A stretch of DNA of 39,771 nucleotides. Origin: an uncultured Clostridia bacterium (GTDB lineage Bacteria; Bacillota; Clostridia; Christensenellales; Borkfalkiaceae). The translations under genes were made by a program, and so were the position numbers. Location of the stretch: NCBI GenBank assembly GCA_947631005.1, contig CANRJR010000019.1:1-39771 (forward strand), in the 5' to 3' direction. This document shows positions 1 through 8,704 of the stretch, piece by piece (the stretch's first letter is position 1; every line of letters begins with the position of its first letter). The notes below the pieces were generated by a model. The model saw only the letters and a list, made by a program, of their open reading frames with translations. It did not search any database and was not told the DNA's origin.

Positions 1-77
1 GGGCGAATGACAATAAGAAGCGCGGGACGAATGACAATTTAGAAGCCGCGGGCGAATGACATATTAGAGAAGCGTAG
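1..77. repeat. three imperfect tandem copies of a ~25-bp intergenic unit
   Basis: Three successive units start with GGG(A)CGAATGACA and run into AGAAGC(C)GC: positions 1-23, 24-49 and about 50-77. The third copy is the most diverged. No ORF or promoter is evident here. The unit resembles short intergenic repeats, but its extent to the left is cut off by the window edge. Confidence 0.55.
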
Positions 78-103
78 GGTGCGGATAAAATACTGCCAAT
101 CGA

Positions 104-139
104 AAAAAGACAGCCTTTCCGAGGAAAGGCTGTCTTTTT
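104..139 (-). terminator. rho-independent terminator, end of the ABC/nuclease-lipoprotein operon
   Basis: A 16-bp perfect inverted repeat (104-119 and 124-139) surrounds a 4-nt loop CGAG. The stem core is GACAGCCTTTC, flanked by A and T runs on both sides. It lies about 90 bp downstream of the last minus-strand gene. Because it is flanked by A/T runs it could work in both directions. Confidence 0.9.
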
Positions 140-227
140 GTTCATGGATCTCCGTGGGCGCAAGGTTGCCGCGGAACATTCCGTGGGCAATGCGCGCCGC
201 GGTGGGGATCGCACGGGACGAACGGGG

Positions 228-3200
228 TTATGCCTCGAACGTTACGGCGATCTTGTAGATGAGAACGCGCTTTGCGGTGGTGATGTTGATCGAAGAAGCG
301 GACGTTCCAAGCTCGAAGATGACCGCTTTCTTTGCGGCATTCCCGACCGTCGTATCTTCAAATCCCTCGATCGCAATCGTATCGGACGCGCTCCAACCTT
401 GGCAAAGGATTTGCACCTTGGTCACTTTCTTTGAGAACGTAAGCGTCAACGTGCCGTTGTTCTTGGACGTTCCCAAGCGCAGGAAACCGCCCTGATTTTG
501 AGAAGTTGCAGGACCGCCCGTCGTGTTGTTTCCGCAATACATGTTCGCCGCGGCTACACTCGTGAGCCCTGCCGCCGTCGCATTGGGGAACAATGCAAGG
601 CGCGCGTCGGCGGTATCGGTTTTCGCATTCATTACAACATTGGCGAAATCAAACACGGTTGCGCCCGTTTCGGTGATGTTGTCGGCAGTTGTGGGTTTCG
701 CAAGTTCTTCGGGCTCTTCGCCGCCTTCAAGCGTACCGAAGTGACCGACCCATTGTTCTACGCCTTCTTTGCCATTCGGCGTATAAACGTTCCCCTCGCC
801 CTTGTCGGCGATACGACCGATATAGTTGCCGTTCATCGTAGTGTAAGTGCCGTAAGTGCCGAGGTAATACAGGTCGGTCTCGTCGGGGCTGTCCGTCTTG
901 TTGTACTTGGATTCCATGACGAAGTTCTTGATCCCGTCGACCCACTGCCAATATTTGCCCTCGGTCTGCGTTGCATTCAGTTGAAGATCTACGCCTTGTT
1001 TCGTAGTGTCAGCACGGGGGACAAATTCAAGATATTTTCCGCCAACGGTGATGGTGTACTTGTTGTCCGTGCCGATCTGCGTGATCACATAATCCGCCGC
1101 TTTGGAAGCGTCAGCCGACGTATTCAGATAGCTACCGCTCATTGCGTCGAGCGCATAATACATCGCATTCTTGTTTGCGCTGAACATCGCGAACTTATAC
1201 GTGCCAGCCTTGGGAGCGTCGAGAGCCGTGAACGTTGCGGCAGGCGTACCGAAGTGTGCGGGATGTTGCGTTACGTTGAGAACGCTCTTTGCCTCGTTCT
1301 TCTCGGTGTCCCAAATGAAGGTGATGTTGCTGACGCCGATCGTATCGTACTTGCTCGTATCGTACGTACCGATGTAGTAGGTATCCGTTTCCTCTGCAAA
1401 GGTGTAGATCTTCAACGCGTCGTTCCACGTCCAGACGGCGTTCGCGGTTGCGGTGTCGGCGAAGTTGAGCTTGCCGCCCTTGACTTCGATGAACTTCCCG
1501 TCGATTTTGAGGGTATAGCCGTTCGTAGCCTCGGCGATCGTGATCTTCTTCGCAGCGGAGACGTCGGTCGAGGTGGACAGATACGTTCCGTCGATGCCCG
1601 TGACATATCTTCTCGCGCCCTTGTAGAACACGGAGAGGATGGAATCGCCTGCCGCCGCCGCGGTCGCTTCCTGGAAGGTGTCGGGAGAGACGGTGAACTT
1701 GAACGAAGTATTCGCCGTCGCCGCGCTCTCACCCTCGCCAAAGGCGATCGCCACTTTGATGGTGATTTCGGTTGCAGTTGCGGGCAGGTTGTTGATCTCA
1801 ACGTTCTTATCGGTGAGTTTCAACCATGCGGGCGTCGTGCCGTCGACCTCCCACGTGAGGGTCGCGCCGTAGGTTTCGGGGATGGGAAGCGCGTACGCGC
1901 CGCGTCCTGCAACGTCTGCCATGCCCGCCTTGTCGATATCGTTCTTGATGAGTTCGACGACCTGTTCGCTCGTCATCTTCAACGTCTTGACGCGGAACAT
2001 GCCGTAGTAAGACTTATCGCCGACCTTGTAGGTAACTTCTACGTCGTAGCCCTTTTCGACCGTGAGGGGCTTTACGGTGAACTTGCCGTTGTTGTAGGTG
2101 ACGGTGGGCGCGGTGGACTTCGTCAACACTGCGTAAGAGATCTCAACGCCGTCTGCGCCGCTGATCGTCGTGGGCATCGTGATTTCCTTATCTTCGATGA
2201 TATAGGAAGCGAAGTTCTTTGCGATCTCTTTGTTCACGCCTTCGACAGCCTTTTTGAGCTTCGGACCGATCTCATTGGTGCTCTCGGCGTCAGCCTTTAC
2301 GATGTCGGTCGCCTTCACGGGCTGGATCTGCGCGCCGTTGTAGTTCCCGAGGATACCCGTAACGGTTACGAAGTCGCCGACTTGGATGTCGTCGTACCAC
2401 TTGCAGAGCCCGTCGAGGTCTTCCTGGCTTCTCTGAATGTACTTGGAGATGTAAACGTTGATGCTGACCTTTTCTTTGGTGATGGTGAACAGGTCGGAGG
2501 ACGTACCCGCCTCGTTCGAGGGCTTCTTGGGCGTGCCGTCGTCCTTGGTCGCCTTCGCCGTGACTTTCCAGCCCGTGAGGCGGACAAAGGTGCTCTGACG
2601 CCACGTTGCGGAGGGAACGCCCGAAATGAGGTCGGTGTCGAAATCGTACACCGTGCTTCTCGGGTCGATCTTCTCTTTGCTCTCGTCAACGACGGCAGTA
2701 CCCGTCTTTTGCGTGGTCTCCCAGAGACCGTTGTAATAGGTCGCTTTCGCGCCGCTTACGGTGACATACGCGCCGTCGACAAACTTCTCGGCGTCCGCCG
2801 CGTCGATCGCGGCTCTGTAAACATAGTAGCCGCACTTGGTCTCTTCGTCCATCATGAAGAACGTCGCATTGCCGTAGCTTGCCGACGCATCGGATACATG
2901 GAGAATGTAGCCGCTCAAATCAACGGGATATTCGGTCTGCGAATAGATGTTGTTGATGAGCTGGCGAGCGGTAAGGTAAGGCGACACCGAGAACGTGTAC
3001 GTCTGCGGAGCGGGCTTTCCGTTGTAGGTGAACGTCGCCTTGATCTTGACCGTGGCGAGATCGTCGCCCGGCTTCACGATGACCTTGTTCTTCTCTGCGT
3101 TCAGAGAGATGTACTCTTTCGAGGGCTCATCGTCGATGTCCCACGAAATGGTAGCCGTCTGCCCCTGCACGGTGTACGACGTTTCGAGATCGAAATCTGC

Positions 3201-3602
3201 CTTAACCGCCACGCCCTTTTGCGGGAACTTGTAGGAAAGGAATGTGTACACGTCGAGCTCGGCAACACGGACCGTGAACGCCTTGGACGCGCCGCTCGCC
3301 GATATGGTGAGCTTGACTTCGGTCACCTGCGGTTGCAGGGTAACTTTCGCCGTGTAGTTGTTCTCGTCCCCGTCCTCGATCGCGATGGCTTTGGTATTGC
3401 CCGACTTCCATTTTACGGAAATGTCGTTCCCGATCTTCTTGGGAAGTTTGAAATCCGCGCTGACAAGTGTTTCGTTCTCGGGAAGAATGTACTTCTCGAT
3501 GGCGTCTTTCGCCGCGCCGCCGCAAGCGACAAGCCCGAGCGCACATGTAAACGCACACAGAACGGTCAACACGATGAGCGCAAGTCTGCTTCTTCTTCTC
3601 AT
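228..3602 (-). CDS. large Ig-like/OB-fold lipoprotein
   Basis: This 1124-residue surface lipoprotein has no recognised enzymatic domain. A signal peptide ends at the lipobox LVAC (lipid-anchored Cys27). Visible modules, approximate positions: atrophied bacterial Ig-like domains at 33-115, 116-207 and again around 450-640; two OB-fold-like modules at 211-300 and 325-433, the second with VGDFVTVTGILGNYNG; two related beta-rich repeats at about 647-790 and 797-965, each ending in a GHFGT/AHFGT motif; and a C-terminal domain at about 980-1124 that looks like a jelly-roll. The start is supported by AAGGAGAT seven bases upstream of ATG. It is the last gene of the operon, 26 bp after the SNase-like lipoprotein. 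OB folds often accompany secreted nucleases (as in Bacillus subtilis YhcR), so a nucleic-acid or glycan-binding role is possible but inferred. Function unknown. Confidence 0.75.
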   Translation of the reverse strand: MRRRSRLALIVLTVLCAFTCALGLVACGGAAKDAIEKYILPENETLVSADFKLPKKIGNDISVKWKSGNTKAIAIEDGDENNYTAKVTLQPQVTEVKLTISASGASKAFTVRVAELDVYTFLSYKFPQKGVAVKADFDLETSYTVQGQTATISWDIDDEPSKEYISLNAEKNKVIVKPGDDLATVKIKATFTYNGKPAPQTYTFSVSPYLTARQLINNIYSQTEYPVDLSGYILHVSDASASYGNATFFMMDEETKCGYYVYRAAIDAADAEKFVDGAYVTVSGAKATYYNGLWETTQKTGTAVVDESKEKIDPRSTVYDFDTDLISGVPSATWRQSTFVRLTGWKVTAKATKDDGTPKKPSNEAGTSSDLFTITKEKVSINVYISKYIQRSQEDLDGLCKWYDDIQVGDFVTVTGILGNYNGAQIQPVKATDIVKADAESTNEIGPKLKKAVEGVNKEIAKNFASYIIEDKEITMPTTISGADGVEISYAVLTKSTAPTVTYNNGKFTVKPLTVEKGYDVEVTYKVGDKSYYGMFRVKTLKMTSEQVVELIKNDIDKAGMADVAGRGAYALPIPETYGATLTWEVDGTTPAWLKLTDKNVEINNLPATATEITIKVAIAFGEGESAATANTSFKFTVSPDTFQEATAAAAGDSILSVFYKGARRYVTGIDGTYLSTSTDVSAAKKITIAEATNGYTLKIDGKFIEVKGGKLNFADTATANAVWTWNDALKIYTFAEETDTYYIGTYDTSKYDTIGVSNITFIWDTEKNEAKSVLNVTQHPAHFGTPAATFTALDAPKAGTYKFAMFSANKNAMYYALDAMSGSYLNTSADASKAADYVITQIGTDNKYTITVGGKYLEFVPRADTTKQGVDLQLNATQTEGKYWQWVDGIKNFVMESKYNKTDSPDETDLYYLGTYGTYTTMNGNYIGRIADKGEGNVYTPNGKEGVEQWVGHFGTLEGGEEPEELAKPTTADNITETGATVFDFANVVMNAKTDTADARLALFPNATAAGLTSVAAANMYCGNNTTGGPATSQNQGGFLRLGTSKNNGTLTLTFSKKVTKVQILCQGWSASDTIAIEGFEDTTVGNAAKKAVIFELGTSASSINITTAKRVLIYKIAVTFEA

Positions 3603-3628
3603 GTCTTATCTCCTTAATTTTTTTGGTT

Positions 3629-4876
3629 TCACGATACAAATCCGACGTCGCTGTAATCGACAATCGTAAACACGTTCGAGCCCGCTTCGAATTGGTAGCA
3701 ACGCGAAACGGTTAGCACGTCGCCCGCTTTGATGAGTTTCGTCGCGCCCGAGGGCACGCTCACTTTGAACGTAAACTCGGCGGTTTCGCCGTTGTAACGC
3801 TCCGCGCTTCCCACGAACGTATAGTCGCTGCCGTCAACATCGACCGACTTCACCGTGAGATTGCCCAAACAGTTCCAATTCACTTTCGCGGTGAAGAGCG
3901 AGCTCGACGAATCAAAGATGAGACGGTAGGAACTTTCCGACCTCCACGACTTCTTGTCGCTCCCCTTTGCGTCGTTGTCGACGGTAACGCCCGAGATCTG
4001 CCAATTCCCGCTATGCTTTTGCAGCGTGCCGAGAATGAAGTACAGATCGCCGATCCGCAACATTCCCGTCGTGTTATAGCCCGCGTACAGGCTGATCGAG
4101 TACTCATTCCCCGTCTCTTCGTCGTACTGCGTGATCTTATACGTCGTCGCATTCGAAGAGGACGTCGTTTCGCCCGTAACAAAGGCGTACAGCTGGACTT
4201 TGGTGTTTTCTTGGTAGCTATCGGGCGATTCGTTAAACGCCTTCAACGAGAGCGACTGCACCGCCGTGTCGAACAGCGGATCGTCGAGCTTGGAGAACAG
4301 GCGCAACTCGATGCTCTGCGCGAACGCCTCCGCCTTCATGAAATAGCTGTAATACGCTTTTTCGGCATTCTCCTTGCACAGCGAATAGCCGTTCTCCACA
4401 AGTTCGAGGTTGAGAAGTTTGAAATCGTCGCTCTCGGTCTTGTACCATACGTAGCACAGCGAACGGTTCCCTTTGGAATCCTTTTCGGGAATTCCGCCGC
4501 TCGCCGATTCGAGGACGATCTCGGTCGCCGATTTCAAACGTTCGTCGGTGAACTTGCTCGCGGCTTTCCCCCACTTCTCCACTCCGCCTGTGCTCTCGGG
4601 CGTGTCTACGCCTTGATAGCGTACCGTGACCGAGCCGCCCTCGACGAGGGAGAACGTGGTGGTGTCGCCGTCCGTTGTACTGCCGATCAATTTCGCCGCG
4701 CCGATCCCGTCGTCGCTCATCAACTTCTTGCCCTCGTATTCCTTGGAGAGCTTCAAAGTTTTGGTGATCTTGTCGAAATGTTCGGTGTTGTCCGCGATCT
4801 TACTGTCGTTGCACGCCGTAAACAGGCAGCACGCCGACAGGATGGCGATCGCGATCATTGCGATTGTCTTTTTCAT
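3629..4876 (-). CDS. staphylococcal-nuclease-like (thermonuclease) lipoprotein
   Basis: A predicted extracellular, membrane-anchored nuclease of 415 residues. The signal peptide ends at a lipobox before Cys22. The SNase domain covers roughly residues 60-190. The active-site pattern of staphylococcal nuclease is all present: R86 and D91-T92-x-E94 in RYQGVDTPES, then R138 in the block KGNRSLCYVW. The YxxxxF/ENGYSL region after it also matches the family. Residues about 215-300 hold an OB-like module (IGDLYFILGTLQ), and the C-terminal part resembles a beta sandwich. The frame stays open to a TTG at 4906, but the ATG at 4876 begins a proper signal peptide and lies 14 bp after the stop of the binding-protein gene, so it is preferred. 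The ribosome site is weak (GGAAA), which suggests coupling to the upstream gene. Degradation of DNA or RNA outside the cell is the likely role. Confidence 0.85.
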   Translation of the reverse strand: MKKTIAMIAIAILSACCLFTACNDSKIADNTEHFDKITKTLKLSKEYEGKKLMSDDGIGAAKLIGSTTDGDTTTFSLVEGGSVTVRYQGVDTPESTGGVEKWGKAASKFTDERLKSATEIVLESASGGIPEKDSKGNRSLCYVWYKTESDDFKLLNLELVENGYSLCKENAEKAYYSYFMKAEAFAQSIELRLFSKLDDPLFDTAVQSLSLKAFNESPDSYQENTKVQLYAFVTGETTSSSNATTYKITQYDEETGNEYSISLYAGYNTTGMLRIGDLYFILGTLQKHSGNWQISGVTVDNDAKGSDKKSWRSESSYRLIFDSSSSLFTAKVNWNCLGNLTVKSVDVDGSDYTFVGSAERYNGETAEFTFKVSVPSGATKLIKAGDVLTVSRCYQFEAGSNVFTIVDYSDVGFVS

Positions 4877-4890
4877 CGTTTTCGTTTCCG

Positions 4891-6324
4891 TTATTTCCCG
4901 CCGCAAGCCTTATATGCGTCTTGCAGGGCAGCTGCCGCTTCCTTTTGTCCAAGCAACACATATTGGACAACGCTCGTCATCTGCTGGCGCGCCGTCGACG
5001 AACCGACGAACGCGGGAGAGACGAACAGACGCGCGTTGAACTCGCCGCCTACGCCCGCCTTCACGCACTTGGAAATGATGAGGTCGGTACCGGTGAGAGG
5101 GCTGCCGTCGGAGGCTTTCCCGTCGCGGAAGAGCTGGAAGTCTGCATTGGCGTAAACGTCCGTACGCATGGGCGCATAGCCGCTGACGCGCGAGAACTTC
5201 GCCTGGAACTCGGTCGCGAGCAACTCTTTCACGAATTGGAAAGTCATGATCTGCTTCTCGCTGTCGTTCGCCGCATCCGTCGAGAACATCACAAGGGAAG
5301 GACCTTGGCTGATGCACTGGTTTTTGCCTTCGCCGCTCCCGGGGATCGCCGAAACTTCGGTGGTGAAATTCGTGCCTGCCTGGTTTTTCGCACCGCCCGT
5401 CGAACCGATACAGAAGATGCAACCCGCATCTTCCGGACCTTTCGTGAACAGCGAGCTCGTGTAAGAACCGTAGATCTGCTGGGTGGTGAAATTGCCCTTG
5501 TCGTACTGCGCCTTAATGGAATTCAACCAAGCCGCCGCACCATCGTTGTTGAACAGATAGTGATTGCTTTCGTCGGCACTCGTGTATTCGTAGCCGAGCT
5601 GCTGACCCATGGTGATGAACCAGTTCGCCTCACTGTCGTATCCGAGAGGGGTGCAGGTAGGCCATTTCGCTCTCGCCTTGTCGCAGATCGCCCAGAGCTT
5701 GTCCCACGTCGTGGGAACTGTTTCGTTGAGCTCTTTCAGGGCGTCGGGGTTGTAGTACAACACCTCGGTCGACTTGACGAACGGGAGGGTGAGCAGGGAC
5801 TTCGCCTCGTAGCCGTAGCTCGCGTAGTCCGCGAAGTTCTCCGCATATCCCTCTTCGAAGTAGCCCGTGACGAATGTGTCGATGTCCTCCTGCGTGAAGC
5901 CGATACGGTCGACGGTCTTGGTCTGCTCCGCGCCGTCCGCCGTATAGGTGTAGGTGAACGGCTGATCGTTCAAGAGATACTCGCTCATGTCGACGACCGT
6001 ACCCGATGCGAGGTATTGGGCAACGTGGTCGGCATAGCAATAGGCGAGGTCGGGTTGCGTGCCCGCCGTAAGGTCGGAACGCACCTTGCTCAACACATCT
6101 TCGTAGCCGCCCTGCGTGTTGTGGGTCACCGTCCACCCGGGGTACTTCGCCTCGAACGTCTCTATCGCGATATCGGTCGTTCCCGTGAGGTTGTCGCCCT
6201 GGGACGAATAGAACACGATCGTGTGCGCGGGGTCGCTCTTGGTCTTGTTGTCGCACGCCGCAAGGGCAATGCACCCCGTCATGGCGAAGCAACACGCCAT
6301 CGCAACTGTCAAAATCTTCTTCAT
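4891..6324 (-). CDS. ABC transporter substrate-binding lipoprotein (carbohydrate/CUT1 type)
   Basis: Extracellular solute receptor of 477 residues, MalE/UgpB-like (bacterial solute-binding protein family 1). The signal peptide ends at lipobox LAAC with Cys24 as lipid anchor. The mature part opens with TIVFYSSQGDN, then the typical IETFEAKYPGW and PDLAYCYADH blocks. AAGGAG lies upstream of the ATG. It follows two permease genes and an ATPase gene in the same operon, so the importer is complete. Family members bind sugars, oligosaccharides or glycerol-3-phosphate derivatives. Here the substrate is unknown, and the neighbouring nuclease gene makes a nucleoside or sugar-phosphate ligand worth considering. 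Confidence 0.9.
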   Translation of the reverse strand: MKKILTVAMACCFAMTGCIALAACDNKTKSDPAHTIVFYSSQGDNLTGTTDIAIETFEAKYPGWTVTHNTQGGYEDVLSKVRSDLTAGTQPDLAYCYADHVAQYLASGTVVDMSEYLLNDQPFTYTYTADGAEQTKTVDRIGFTQEDIDTFVTGYFEEGYAENFADYASYGYEAKSLLTLPFVKSTEVLYYNPDALKELNETVPTTWDKLWAICDKARAKWPTCTPLGYDSEANWFITMGQQLGYEYTSADESNHYLFNNDGAAAWLNSIKAQYDKGNFTTQQIYGSYTSSLFTKGPEDAGCIFCIGSTGGAKNQAGTNFTTEVSAIPGSGEGKNQCISQGPSLVMFSTDAANDSEKQIMTFQFVKELLATEFQAKFSRVSGYAPMRTDVYANADFQLFRDGKASDGSPLTGTDLIISKCVKAGVGGEFNARLFVSPAFVGSSTARQQMTSVVQYVLLGQKEAAAALQDAYKACGGK

Positions 6325-6391
6325 GAATTTCTCCTTTTTTTTATTTATTTCAACCGCGCCCCATGACGGACGCGGCGGAAACCGATAGATA

Positions 6392-7513
6392 TCAACCCTT
6401 TGTGCCGCTCTTCGATACGCCGCGCATGATGTAACGGCGGCAGAAAATGAAGAGGACGAGAAGAGGCAAGCTCACCATGCAGACCGCCGCCATCTTCAAC
6501 GTGTCGAGCGGCTGCGAATCGCCGTAGAACTTGTCGTAGATCGACCAATTATCGCCCCAAGGGCTGGTCGCCTGTACGCGGTCGACAAAGCCGCCCGTCA
6601 CCCAGTTCGTGATCATCTGCCACGACTTCTCGTTCACGAGACGAGGCCAAATATAACTGTTCCACGTACCGATAAACCGAAGCAACGTAATGGAGATGAG
6701 CGTGGGCGCGGTGAGCGGGATCATCACCTTGATGAGATATCCGAGGTCGCTCAACCCGTCGACTTTCGCCGCCTGATAGAGCGAGTTCGGGATCTGCATG
6801 AAATTGTTCCGCAAAAGATAGATGTAGTACACGCTCACGAGGAAAGGCAGGATGAGCACCGTGTAGGTGTTGTTCATGTGCGCCTTCGCAACCGTAATAT
6901 AGTTAGAAACCGTGAACAGCTCGCCGGGGATCATCATCGTTGCAAGCATGAGCGCGAAGAGGATGTTCTTCCCCTTAAATTCCATGCGCGCCAACGCGTA
7001 CGCCGTGACCACGATGAGCACCAAGCCCAAAAACGTCGACAACAGCCCGACAATGATCGTATTGAGCAGGATCTGCCCGAACGACGCGTTCGCGCCCGAC
7101 GTGCTCGTCACCTGGTGGAATACCATCCAATAGTTCTTCCATTGGAACGTATGCGGGAAAAACGTGGGGACGGATTCACGGAATTCCATCTCCGTCTTGA
7201 CCGACGACATGAGCATCCAATAGAACGGCAGGAACGCCAACAACGCGCACAGCGTGAGGAAAATGTACACAAAGACATTTTTGAGAATGTGCTTCGTCTT
7301 TTCGCGCTTTTGCGCCTTTTCGGCGTCGAACCCCTCGTCGCCCGCGGAAAGATCCCACTTGCCGACGACCGCCTGCGGCGTCCGCATCGACCGCACGATA
7401 CGGGCGATCCGCACGCTCATGACCGCGATCGCCACGATCCCGACAATGATCAGGAGGACCGACAGCGCAACCAACCAACCTTCGGCGGAGCCCGCCAATA
7501 TCAAATTCGACAT
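6392..7513 (-). CDS. carbohydrate ABC transporter permease, MalG type
   Basis: Inner-membrane permease of 373 residues, larger than the usual ~280. It carries an extra N-terminal membrane helix (about residues 10-38) and a charged linker before the six-helix core. The EAA-type cytoplasmic loop that docks on the ATPase is visible as YQAAKVDG followed by KVMIPLTAPTL, at roughly residues 255-285. It follows the MalF-type gene after a 12-bp gap, and a 67-bp gap separates it from the binding-protein gene. The extra helix is unusual for this family. The alternative, a shorter start after the linker, would remove that helix. Confidence 0.9.
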   Translation of the reverse strand: MSNLILAGSAEGWLVALSVLLIIVGIVAIAVMSVRIARIVRSMRTPQAVVGKWDLSAGDEGFDAEKAQKREKTKHILKNVFVYIFLTLCALLAFLPFYWMLMSSVKTEMEFRESVPTFFPHTFQWKNYWMVFHQVTSTSGANASFGQILLNTIIVGLLSTFLGLVLIVVTAYALARMEFKGKNILFALMLATMMIPGELFTVSNYITVAKAHMNNTYTVLILPFLVSVYYIYLLRNNFMQIPNSLYQAAKVDGLSDLGYLIKVMIPLTAPTLISITLLRFIGTWNSYIWPRLVNEKSWQMITNWVTGGFVDRVQATSPWGDNWSIYDKFYGDSQPLDTLKMAAVCMVSLPLLVLFIFCRRYIMRGVSKSGTKG

Positions 7514-7525
7514 CTCTCTCCCCCC

Positions 7526-8704
7526 TTATCTGTAAGTCGTGCGCTTCTTCGTGATCTTGTTGTTGAAGTACGTGATGATCATGATGATCACAAACAGGAT
7601 GAGCGAACCCGCGAACGCGTATCCCGTCTGCCCGAGTTCGATGTAGTTGTACAGGTAACCGACCATCGTACCCATGTCGTAATCCTGTCCCATCGTAACG
7701 CCGAACAAACCGACGATCGCCGAATATTGTTTCATCCCGCCCATGATGCCCGTTACCAATAGGTAACTGATCTGCGGCATGATCATCGGCGCGGTGATGT
7801 GCCAAAGCACCGTCCAACGGCTCGCGCCGTCGACTTTCGCCGCGTCGTAATATTGCTTGTTGATCGATTGCATCGCGCTGAACAGAATGAGGATCTTGAA
7901 CGGAAGCCCCGACCATACCTCATAGATGATCGTAACGACGTATTTCGCCCACGGGATACTCAAACTGCCGATCTGCCAATGCGGCGATCTGAGCCCAACC
8001 CAGTCGATGGGGTCTACCCCGAACCAGCCAAGCACGATGTTCACGAGCCCGACCGTCTCGGTATTGTTCTGCGTCCCGATGATCTTGAAGAACGTCGCGA
8101 ACACCGCGCCCATGGCGAGCGCGTTGGTGAGATAGGGCAAAAACAGAATGGTTTGATAGGCTTTTTGAACTCTCTTGATGGAATTGAGCGCGACGCTGAT
8201 CAACAGCGCGAGCAGGGTGGAAAGCGGTACGGAAATAAACGTTAAGATCAACGTGTTCACGAGGCATTGCACAAAGTCTGCGCCGCCCGTTCCCGTGTCC
8301 CCTTTGAGCACGCGGACGAAGTTGTCGATCCCCCAGCCGTTGAATTTTCCCGTCATACCGGAATAACTCTGCTTGAAAGAATTGACGAACGCCGCGATGA
8401 TGGGATAGAACGTGAACACCGCCATCAAAACGAGCGCGGGCGCAACGAACAGCCAGCCGCTCTGCGACTTCAACCCGCGGCGGAATTTCTCCCCGCGGGA
8501 AAGCTGCGGCCCTGAATATTCGAGTGCCTTCTCTTCCTCGGTCTTTTTATGGAACAGTCCGCAGAAAAAGTCTTTGACCGCCGTATATTTGTCGACGAAC
8601 CAACCCTTGATCCGCGCGCCGAGGTTGATAAAGTACTGCACGAATTTATTGTGCTTTTTCGGGGGCTCTTGCGGTGTGCCGATGTTGTCGTTTTCTTCCA
8701 TCAT
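7526..8704 (-). CDS. carbohydrate ABC transporter permease, MalF type
   Basis: Inner-membrane permease of 392 residues that pairs with the MalG-type protein. The first ~85 residues are a hydrophilic, charged cytoplasmic extension (KKHNKFVQYF onward), followed by hydrophobic helices. The EAA loop reads YYDAAKVDGASRWTVLWHIT followed by AP, which is the canonical MalF-type motif. Its start overlaps the end of the ATPase gene by 4 bp (ATGA), so the two are likely translationally coupled. Confidence 0.9.
   Translation of the reverse strand: MMEENDNIGTPQEPPKKHNKFVQYFINLGARIKGWFVDKYTAVKDFFCGLFHKKTEEEKALEYSGPQLSRGEKFRRGLKSQSGWLFVAPALVLMAVFTFYPIIAAFVNSFKQSYSGMTGKFNGWGIDNFVRVLKGDTGTGGADFVQCLVNTLILTFISVPLSTLLALLISVALNSIKRVQKAYQTILFLPYLTNALAMGAVFATFFKIIGTQNNTETVGLVNIVLGWFGVDPIDWVGLRSPHWQIGSLSIPWAKYVVTIIYEVWSGLPFKILILFSAMQSINKQYYDAAKVDGASRWTVLWHITAPMIMPQISYLLVTGIMGGMKQYSAIVGLFGVTMGQDYDMGTMVGYLYNYIELGQTGYAFAGSLILFVIIMIITYFNNKITKKRTTYR

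Noticed and set aside
498..3617. 1039-codon open frame on the plus strand opposite the large lipoprotein
   Set aside because: It mirrors a lipoprotein that has a signal peptide, a ribosome site and recognisable domains. Its translation is Arg/Val-rich with no domain. GC-rich codon bias leaves antisense frames open.
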